Assembly (NCBI RefSeq): GCF_020882245.1
Contig: NW_026869996.1
Span: 9,412,969-9,476,968, forward strand
Origin: Rhopalosiphum padi
Taxonomy: Eukaryota > Arthropoda > Insecta > Hemiptera > Aphididae
Reading direction: 5' to 3'
DNA: 64,000 nucleotides
This document shows positions 49,745-61,359 of the stretch, piece by piece (position 1 is the stretch's first letter; the number at the start of each line of letters is the position of its first letter). The position numbers and the translations under genes were made by a program. The notes beneath the pieces are model-generated. The model made no database searches and was not told where the DNA came from. It saw only the letters and a program-made list of their open reading frames with translations.

Positions 49745-52620
49745 ATAATTCCTTTAAACTAATAGCTGGAAATATTTACAACCCCAAAAATCTTTGGAAA
49801 TCTTGATAAAACTTATCAAAGATTCCCATATGCGCTTGAATATCTTGGTGTAAGACACAAATTACTTGAAAAAAAAGTCGGAAATAATTACAACCCCAAT
49901 AATCCTTGATAATTATGATCAAAAATATCAAAGATCCCCATATATACTGGAATATCTTGATGTTGGACACATAATTCCTTTAAACTAATAGCTGGAAATA
50001 TTTACAACCCCAAAAATCTTTGGAAATCTTGATAAAACTTATCAAAGATTCCCATATGCGCTTGAATATCTTGGTGTGAGAAACAAATTACTTGAAAAAA
50101 AAGTCGGAAATATTTACAAACCCAATAATTCTTGATAATTATGAATAAAAATAACAAAGATCCCCATATATGCTGGAAAATCTAGATGTAGGACACATAA
50201 TTCCTTTAAACTAATAGCTGGAAATATTAACAACCCCAAAAATCCTTTAAATCTTGATAAAACTTATCAAAGATTTCCATATGCGCTTGAATATCTTGGT
50301 GTAAGACACAAATTACTTGAAAAAAAAGTCGGAAATAATTACAACCCCAATAATCCTTGATAATTATGATCAAAAATATCAAAGATCCCCATATATACTG
50401 GAATATCTTGATGTAAAACACATAATTCCTTAAAAAAAATGGTCTAAAACTATTTAATTACCTAAAATTCTTGAAATATATCGTCAAAGATCCCCAAAAA
50501 TGCTTGAATATCTTGATGTAGGACACATTATTCCTTGAAAATAATAGTTGAAAATATTTACAACCCCAAGAATCCTTGGAAATGTTCATAAAAATATCAA
50601 AAATTACCATATGCGCTTGAATATCTTGGTGTAAGACACAAATTACTTGAAAAAAAAATCGGAAATAATTACAACCCCAAAAATCCTTGATAATTATGAT
50701 CAAAAATATCAAAGATCCCCATATATACTGGAATATCTTGATGTAAAACACATAATTCCTTGAAAAAAATGGTCTAAAACAAAAAAATTACCTAAAATTC
50801 TTGAAATGTATCGTCAAAAATTCTCATAAACAGCGGTATATATTGATGTTGGATACATTATTGCTTGAAAATAATAGCCGGAAATATTTACAACCCCAAG
50901 AATCCTTGATATTCGTGATTAAAAATATTAAATATCCCAAAAAACGCTTGAATATCTTGATGTAGGACACATTATTCCTTGAAAATATTAGTTGGAAATA
51001 GTTACAACCTCAAGAATCCTTGGAAATCTTCATAAAACTATCAAAAATCACCATATACGGATTAATATCTTTGTCTCAGAGAAAATATTCCTTGAAAACA
51101 AAAGCCGGAAAAAATACATCCCCAATAAATCTTGACAATATTGGTCGTAAATATCAAACATCCCCAAAAATGCTTGATTTCCTTGGTGTGAGACACTAAA
51201 CTCCTTGAAATTATGGGTCTATTATCTGTTAATTTTCTAAAATACTGATAAAATTGAAGTAAAATTCCCAAAAACTATTGAAAATCTAGATGTAGGACAC
51301 ATAATTCCTTTAAACTAATAGCTGGAAATATTTACAACCCCAAAAATCCTTGGAAATCTTGATAAAACTTATCAAAGATTCCCATATGCGCTTGAATATC
51401 TTGGTGTAAGACACAAATTACTTGAAAAAAAAGTCGGAAATAATTACAACCCCAATAATCCTTGATAATTATGATCAAAAATATCAAAGATCCCTATATA
51501 TACTGGAATATCTTGATGTAAAACACATAATTCCTTGAAAAAAATGGTCTAAAACAAAAAAATTACCTAAAATTCTTGAAATGTATCGTCAAAAATTCTC
51601 ATAAACAGCGGTATATATTGATGTTGGATACATTATTCCTTTAAACTAATAGTTGGAAATATTTACAACCCCAAAAATCCTTGGAAATCTTGATAAAACT
51701 TATCAAAGATTCCCATATGCGCTTGAATATCTTGGTGTAAGACACAAATTACTTGAAAAAAAAGTCGGAAATAATTACAACCCCAATAATCTTTGATAAT
51801 TATGATCAAAAATATCAAAGATCCCCATATATACTAGAATATCTTGATGTAAAACACATAATTCCTTGAAAAAAATGGTCTAAAACAAAAAAATTACCTA
51901 AAAGTCTTGAAATGTATCGTCAAAAATTCTCATAAACAGCGGTATATATTGATGTTGGATACATTATTCCTTTAAACTAATAGCTGGAAATATTTACAAC
52001 CCCAAAAATCCTTGGAAATCTTGATAAAACTTATCAAAGATTCCCATATGCGCTTGAATATCTTGGTGTAAGACACAAATTACTTGAAAAAAAAGTCGGA
52101 AATAATTACAACCCCAATAATCCTTGATAATTATGATCAAAAATATCAAAGATCCCCATATATACTGGAATATCTTGATGTAAAACACATAATTCCTTGA
52201 AAAAAATGGTCTAAAACAAAAAAATTACCTAAAATTCTTGAAATGTATCGTCAAAAATTCTCATAAACAGCGGTATATATTGATGTTGGATACATTATTC
52301 CTTTAAACTAATAGCTGGAAATATTTACAACCCCAAAAATCCTTGGAAATCTTGATAAAACTTATCAAAGATTCCCATATGCGCTTGAATATCTTGGTGT
52401 AAGACACAAATTACTTGAAAAAAAAGTTGGAAATAATTACAACTCCAATAATCCTTGATAATTATGATCAAAAATATCAAAGATCCCCATATATACTGGA
52501 ATATCTTGATGTAAAACACATAATTCCTTGAAAAAAATGGTCTAAAACAAAAAAATTACCTAAAATTCTTGAAATGTATCGTCAAAAATTCTCATAAACA
52601 GCGGTATATATTGATGTTGG
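49745..52620. repeat. Sat2 2879-bp tandem unit, first copy
   Basis: Landmarks recur at +2879 bases: 49776/52655, 50227/53106, 50458/53337, 51062/53941, 51994/54873, 52325/55204. The two copies abut, so this is a large higher-order unit. Confidence 0.8.
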
Positions 52621-52623
52621 ATA

Positions 52624-55499
52624 TATTATACTTTAAACTAATAGCTGGAAATATTTACAACCCCAAAAATCCTTGGAAATCTTGATAAAACTTATCAAAG
52701 ATTCCCATATGCGCTTGAATATCTTGGTGGAAGACACAAATTACTTGAAAAAAAAGTCGGAAATAATTACAACCCCAATAATCCTTGATAATTATGATCA
52801 AAAATATCAAAGATCCCCATATATACTGGAATATCTTGATGTTGGACACATAATTCCTTTAAACTAATAGCTGGAAATATTTACAACCCCAAAAATCTTT
52901 GGAAATCTTGATAAAACTTATCAAAGATTCCCATATGCGCTTGAATATCTTGGTGTGAGAAACAAATTACTTGAAAAAAAAGTCGGAAATATTTACAAAC
53001 CCAATAATTCTTGATAATTATGAATAAAAATAACAAAGATCCCCATATATGCTGGAAAATCTAGATGTAGGACACATAATTCCTTTAAACTAATAGCTGG
53101 AAATATTAACAACCCCAAAAATCCTTTAAATCTTGATAAAACTTATCAAAGATTTCCATATGCGCTTGAATATCTTGGTGTAAGACACAAATTACTTGAA
53201 AAAAAAGTCGGAAATAATTACAACCCCAATAATCCTTGATAATTATGATCAAAAATATCAAAGATCCCCATATATACTGGAATATCTTGATGTAAAACAC
53301 ATAATTCCTTAAAAAAAATGGTCTAAAACTATTTAATTACCTAAAATTCTTGAAATATATCGTCAAAGATCCCCAAAAATGCTTGAATATCTTGATGTAG
53401 GACACATTATTCCTTGAAAATAATAGTTGAAAATATTTACAACCCCAAGAATCCTTGGAAATGTTCATAAAAATATCAAAAATTACCATATGCGCTTGAA
53501 TATCTTGGTGTAAGACACAAATTACTTGAAAAAAAAGTCGGAAATAATTACAACCCCAAAAATCCTTGATAATTATGATCAAAAATATCAAAGATCCCCA
53601 TATATACTGGAATATCTTGATGTAAAACACATAATTCCTTGAAAAAAATGGTCTAAAACAAAAAAATTACCTAAAATTCTTGAAATGTATCGTCAAAAAT
53701 TCTCATAAACAGCGGTATATATTGATGTTGGATACATTATTGCTTGAAAATAATAGCCGGAAATATTTACAACCCCAAGAATCCTTGAAATTCGTGATTA
53801 AAAATATTAAATATCCCAAAAAACGCTTGAATATCTTGATGTAGGACACATTATTCCTTGAAAATATTAGTTGGAAATAGTTACAACCTCAAGAATCCTT
53901 GGAAATCTTCATAAAACTATCAAAAATCACCATATACGGATTAATATCTTTGTCTCAGAGAAAATATTCCTTGAAAACAAAAGCCGGAAAAAATACATCC
54001 CCAATAAATCTTGACAATATTGGTCGTAAATATCAAACATCCCCAAAAATGCTTGATTTCCTTGGTGTGAGACACTAAACTCCTTGAAATTATGGGTCTA
54101 TTATCTGTTAATTTTCTAAAATACTGATAAAATTGAAGTAAAATTCCCAAAAACTATTGAAAATCTAGATGTAGGACACATAATTCCTTTAAACTAATAG
54201 CTGGAAGTATTTACAACCCCAAAAATCCTTGGAAATCTTGATAAAACTTATCAAAGATTCCCATATGCGCTTGAATATCTTGGTGTAAGACACAAATTAC
54301 TTGAAAAAAAAGTCGGAAATAATTACAACCCCAATAATCCTTGATAATTATGATCAAAAATATCAAAGATCCCCATATATACTGGAATATCTTGATGTAA
54401 AACACATAATTTCTTGAAAAAAATGGTCTAAAACAAAAAAATTACCTAAAATTCTTGAAATGTATCGTCAAAAATTCTCATAAACAGCGGTATATATTGA
54501 TGTTGGATACATTATTCCTTTAAACTAATAGTTGGAAATATTTACAACCCCAAAAATCCTTGGAAATCTTGATAAAACTTATCAAAGATTCCCATATGCG
54601 CTTGAATATCTTGGTGTAAGACACAAATTACTTGAAAAAAAAGTCGGAAATAATTACAACCCCAATAATCCTTGATAATTATGATCAAAAATATCAAAGA
54701 TCCCCATATATACTGGAATATCTTGATGTAAAACACATAATTCCTTGAAAAAAATGGTCTAAAACAAAAAAATTACCTAAAAGTCTTGAAATGTATCGTC
54801 AAAAATTCTCATAAACAGCGGTATATATTGATGTTGGATACATTATTCCTTTAAACTAATAGCTGGAAATATTTACAACCCCAAAAATCCTTGGAAATCT
54901 TGATAAAACTTATCAAAGATTCCCATATGCGCTTGAATATCTTGGTGTAAGACACAAATTACTTGAAAAAAAAGTCGGAAATAATTACAACCCCAATAAT
55001 CCTTGATAATTATGATCAAAAATATCAAAGATCCCCATATATACTGGAATATCTTGATGTAAAACACATAATTCCTTGAAAAAAATGGTCTAAAACAAAA
55101 AAATTACCTAAAATTCTTGAAATGTATCGTCAAAAATTCTCATAAACAGCGGTATATATTGATGTTGGATACATTATTCCTTTAAACTAATAGCTGGAAA
55201 TATTTACAACCCCAAAAATCCTTGGAAATCTTGATAAAACTTATCAAAGATTCCCATATGCGCTTGAATATCTTGGTGTAAGACACAAATTACTTGAAAA
55301 AAAAGTCGGAAATAATTACAACCCCAATAATCCTTGATAATTATGATCAAAAATATCAAAGATCTCCATATATACTGGAATATCTTGATGTAAAACACAT
55401 AATTCCTTGAAAAAAATGGTCTAAAACAAAAAAATTACCTAAAATTCTTGAAATGTATCGTCAAAAATTCTCATAAACAGCGGTATATATTGATGTTGG
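52624..55499. repeat. Sat2 2879-bp tandem unit, second copy
   Basis: Second copy of the 2879-base unit. Within it, 54203-55760 is a run of five 331-base trimers (54211, 54542, 54873, 55204, 55535), the longest in the window, extending past the unit end. Confidence 0.8.
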
Positions 55500-56975
55500 A
55501 TACATTATTCCTTTAAACTAATAGCTGGAAATATTTACAACCCCAAAAATCCTTGGAAATCTTGATAAAACTTATCAAAGATTCCCATATGCGCTTGAAT
55601 ATCTTGGTGTAAGACACAAATTACTTGAAAAAAAAGTCGGAAATAATTACAACCCCAATAATCCTTGATAATTATGATCAAAAATATCAAAGATCCCCAT
55701 ATATACTGGAATATCTTGATGTAAAACACATAATTCCTTAAAAAAAATGGTCTAAAACTATTTAATTACCTAAAATTCTTGAAATATATCGTCAAAGATC
55801 CCCAAAAATGCTTGAATATCTTGATGTAGGACACATTATTCCTTGAAAATAATAGTTGGAAATATTTACAACCCCAAGAATCCTTGGAAATGTTCATAAA
55901 AATATCAAAAATTACCATATGCGCTTGAATATATTGGTGTAAGACACAAATTACTTGAAAAAAAAGTCGGAAATAATTACAACCCCAATAATCCTTAATA
56001 ATTATGATCAAAAATATCAAAGATCCCCATATATACTGGAATATCTTGATGTTGGACACATAATTCCTTTAAACTAATAGCTGGAAATATTTACAACCCC
56101 AAAAATCTTTGGAAATCTTGATAAAACTTATCAAAGATTCCCATATGCGCTTGAATATCTTGGTGTGAGAAACAAATTACTTGAAAAAAAAGTCGGAAAT
56201 ATTTACAAACCCAATAATTCTTGATAATTATGAATAAAAATAACAAAGATCCCCATATATGCTGGAAAATCTAGATGTAGGACACATAATTCCTTTAAAC
56301 TAATAGCTGGAAATATTAACAACCCCAAAAATCCTTTAAATCTTGATAAAACTTATCAAAGATTTCCATATGCGCTTGAATATCTTGGTGTAAGACACAA
56401 ATTACTTGAAAAAAAAGTCGGAAATAATTACAACCCCAATAATCCTTGATAATTATGATCAAAAATATCAAAGATCCCCATATATACTGGAATATCTTGA
56501 TGTAAAACACATAATTCCTTAAAAAAAATGGTCTAAAACTATTTAATTACCTAAAATTCTTGAAATATATCGTCAAAGATCCCCAAAAATGCTTGAATAT
56601 CTTGATGTAGGACACATTATTCCTTGAAAATATTAGTTGGAAATAGTTACAACCCCAAGAATCCTTGGAAATCTTCATAAAACTATTAAAAATCACCATA
56701 TACGGATTAATATCTTTGTATCAGAGAAAATATTCCTTGAAAACAAAAGCCGGAAAAAATACATCCCAAATAAATCTTGACAATATTGGTCGTAAATATC
56801 AAACATCCCCAAAAATGCTTGATTTCCTTGGTGTGAGACACTAAACTCCTTGAAATTATGGGTCTATTATCTGTTAATTTTCTAAAATACTGATAAAATT
56901 GAAGTAAAATTCCCAAAAACTATTGAATATCTAGATGTAGGACACATAATTCCTTTAAACTAATAGCTGGAAATA

Positions 56976-59279
56976 TTAACAACCCCAAAAATCCTTTAAA
57001 TCTTGATAAAATTTATCAAAGATTTCCATATGCGCTTGAATATCTTGGTGTAAGACACAAATTACTTGAAAAAAAAGTCGGAAATAATTACAACCCCAAT
57101 AATCCTTGATAATTATGATCAAAAATATCAAAGATCCCCATATATACTGGAATATCTTGATGTAAAACACATAATTCCTTAAAAAAAATGGTCTAAAACT
57201 ATTTAATTACCTAAAATTCTTGAAATATATCGTCAAAGATCCCCAAAAATGCTTGAATATCTTGATGTAGGACACATTATTCCTTGAAAATATTAGTTGG
57301 AAATAGTTACAACCCCAAGAATCCTTGGAAATCTTCATAAAACTATTAAAAATCACCATATACGGATTAATATCTTTGTATCAGAGAAAATATTCCTTGA
57401 AAACAAAAGCCGGAAAAAATACATCCCAAATAAATCTTGACAATATTGGTCGTAAATATCAAACATCCCCAAAAATGCTTGATTTCCTTGGTGTGAGACA
57501 CTAAACTCCTTGAAATTATGGGTCTATTATCTGTTAATTTTCTAAAATACTGATAAAATTGAAGTAAAATTCCCAAAAACTATTGAATATCTAGATGTAG
57601 GACACATAATTCCTTTAAACTAATAGCTGGAAATATTTACAACCCCAAAAATCCTTGGAAATCTTGATAAAACTTACCATATATGCTGGAATATCTTGAT
57701 GTACAACACATAATTCCTTGAAAAAAATGGTCTAAAACAAAAAAATTACCTAAAATTCTTGAAATGTATCGTCAAAAATTCTCATAAATAGCGGTATATA
57801 TTGATGTTGGATACATTATTCCTTTAAACTAATAGCTGGAAATATTTACAACCCCAAAAATCCTTGAAATTCGTGATTAAAAATATTAAATATCACCAAA
57901 AACGCTTGAATATATTGATGTAGGACACATTATTCCTTGAAAATAATAGTTGGAAATAGTTACAACCCCAAAAATCCTTGGAAATCTTCATAAAACTATC
58001 AAAAATCACCATAAACGGATTAATATCTTTGTCTCAGAGAAAATATTCCTTGAAAACAAAAGCCGGAAAAAATACATCCCAAATAAATCTTGACAATATT
58101 GGTCGTAAATATCAAACATCCCCAAAAATGCTTGATTTCCTTGGTGTGAGACACTAAACTCCTTGAAATTATGGGTCTATTATCTGTTAATTTTCTAAAA
58201 TACTGATAAAATTGAAGTAAAATTCCCAAAAACTATTGAATATCTAGATGTAGGACACATAATTCCTTTAAACTAATAGCTGGAAATATTTACAACCCCA
58301 AAAATCCTTGGAAATCTTGATAAAACTTACCATATATGCTGGAATATCTTGATGCAGAACACATAATTCCTTGAAAAAAATGGTCTAAAACAATAAAATT
58401 ACCTAATTTTCTTGAAATGTATCGTCAAAAATTCTCATAAACAGCGGTATATATTGATGTTGGATACATAATTCCTTTAAACTAATAGCTGGAAATATTT
58501 ACAACCCCAAAAATCCTTGGAAATCGTGATAAAACTTATCAAAGATTCCCATATGCGCTTGAATATCTTGGTGTAAGACACAAATTACTTGAAAAAAAAG
58601 TCGGAAATAATTACAACCCCAATAATCCTTGATAATTATGATCAAAAATATCAAAGATCCCCATATATACTGGAATATCTTGATGTAAAACACATAATTC
58701 CTTAAAAAAAATGGTCTAAAACTATTTAATTACCTAAAATTCTTGAAATATATCGTCAAAGATCCCCAAAAATGCTTGAATATCTTGATGTAGGACACAT
58801 TATTCCTTGAAAATAATAGTTGGAAATATTTACAACCCCAAGAATCCTTGGAAATGTTCATAAAAATATCAAAAATTACCATATGCGCTTGAATATATTG
58901 GTGTAAGACACAAATTACTTGAAAAAAAAGTCGGAAATAATTACAACCCCAATAATCCTTAATAATTATGATCAAAAATATCAAAGATCCCCATATATAC
59001 TGGAATATCTTGATGTTGGACACATAATTCCTTTAAACTAATAGCTGGAAATATTTACAACCCCAAAAATCTTTGGAAATCTTGATAAAACTTATCAAAG
59101 ATTCCCATATGCGCTTGAATATCTTGGTGTGAGAAACAAATTACTTGAAAAAAAAGTCGGAAATATTTACAAACCCAATAATTCTTGATAATTATGAATA
59201 AAAATAACAAAGATCCCCATATATGCTGGAAAATCTAGATGTAGGACACATAATTCCTTTAAACTAATAGCTGGAAATA
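56976..59279. repeat. Sat2 2304-bp tandem unit, first copy
   Basis: Landmarks recur at +2304 bases: 56976/59280, 57367/59671, 58020/60324, 58499/60803, 58730/61034. The unit itself contains a ~655-base sub-repeat (57367/58020) and was extended leftward by a 660-base step (56316/56976, 56707/57367). Confidence 0.8.
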
Positions 59280-61359
59280 TTAACAACCCCAAAAATCCTT
59301 TAAATCTTGATAAAACTTATCAAAGATTTCCATATGCGCTTGAATATCTTGGTGTAAGACACAAATTACTTGAAAAAAAAGTCGGAAATAATTACAACCC
59401 CAATAATCCTTGATAATTATGATCAAAAATATCAAAGATCCCCATATATACTGGAATATCTTGATGTAAAACACATAATTCCTTAAAAAAAATGGTCTAA
59501 AACTATTTAATTACCTAAAATTCTTGAAATATATCGTCAAAGATCCCCAAAAATGCTTGAATATCTTGATGTAGGACACATTATTCCTTGAAAATATTAG
59601 TTGGAAATAGTTACAACCCCAAGAATCCTTGGAAATCTTCATAAAACTATTAAAAATCACCATATACGGATTAATATCTTTGTATCAGAGAAAATATTCC
59701 TTGAAAACAAAAGCCGGAAAAAATACATCCCAAATAAATCTTGACAATATTGGTCGTAAATATCAAACATCCCCAAAAATGCTTGATTTCCTTGGTGTGA
59801 GACACTAAACTCCTTGAAATTATGGGTCTATTATCTGTTAATTTTCTAAAATACTGATAAAATTGAAGTAAAATTCCCAAAAACTATTGAATATCTAGAT
59901 GTAGGACACATAATTCCTTTAAACTAATAGCTGGAAATATTTACAACCCCAAAAATCCTTGGAAATCTTGATAAAACTTACCATATATGCTGGAATATCT
60001 TGATGTACAACACATAATTCCTTGAAAAAAATGGTCTAAAACAAAAAAATTACCTAAAATTCTTGAAATGTATCGTCAAAAATTCTCATAAATAGCGGTA
60101 TATATTGATGTTGGATACATTATTCCTTTAAACTAATAGCTGGAAATATTTACAACCCCAAAAATCCTTGAAATTCGTGATTAAAAATATTAAATATCAC
60201 CAAAAACGCTTGAATATATTGATGTAGGACACATTATTCCTTGAAAATAATAGTTGGAAATAGTTACAACCCCAAAAATCCTTGGAAATCTTCATAAAAC
60301 TATCAAAAATCACCATAAACGGATTAATATCTTTGTCTCAGAGAAAATATTCCTTGAAAACAAAAGCCGGAAAAAATACATCCCAAATAAATCTTGACAA
60401 TATTGGTCGTAAATATCAAACATCCCCAAAAATGCTTGATTTCCTTGGTGTGAGACACTAAACTCCTTGAAATTATGGGTCTATTATCTGTTAATTTTCT
60501 AAAATACTGATAAAATTGAAGTAAAATTCCCAAAAACTATTGAATATCTAGATGTAGGACACATAATTCCTTTAAACTAATAGCTGGAAATATTTACAAC
60601 CCCAAAAATCCTTGGAAATCTTGATAAAACTTACCATATATGCTGGAATATCTTGATGCAGAACACATAATTCCTTGAAAAAAATGGTCTAAAACAATAA
60701 AATTACCTAATATTCTTGAAATATATCGTCAAAAATTCTCATAAACAGCGGTATATATTGATGTTGGATACATAATTCCTTTAAACTAATAGCTGGAAAT
60801 ATTTACAACCCCAAAAATCCTTGGAAATCGTGATAAAACTTATCAAAGATTCCCATATGCGCTTGAATATCTTGGTGTAAGACACAAATTACTTGAAAAA
60901 AAAGTCGGAAATAATTACAACCCCAATAATCCTTGATAATTATGATCAAAAATATCAAAGATCCCCATATATACTGGAATATCTTGATGTAAAACACATA
61001 ATTCCTTAAAAAAAATGGTCTAAAACTATTTAATTACCTAAAATTCTTGAAATATATCGTCAAAGATCCCCAAAAATGCTTGAATATCTTGATGTAGGAC
61101 ACATTATTCCTTGAAAATAATAGTTGGAAATATTTACAACCCCAAGAATCCTTGGAAATGTTCATAAAAATATCAAAAATTACCATATGCGCTTGAATAT
61201 ATTGGTGTAAGACATAAATTACTTGAAAAAAAAGTCGGAAATAATTACAACCCCAATAATCCTTGATAATTATGATCAAAAATATCAAAGATCCCCATAT
61301 ATACGGGAATATCTTGATGTTGGACACATAATTCCTTTAAACTTATAGCTGGAAATATT
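59280..61359. repeat. Sat2 2304-bp tandem unit, second copy
   Basis: Second copy. It matches the first until about 61359, where different dimer units follow. Confidence 0.78.
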
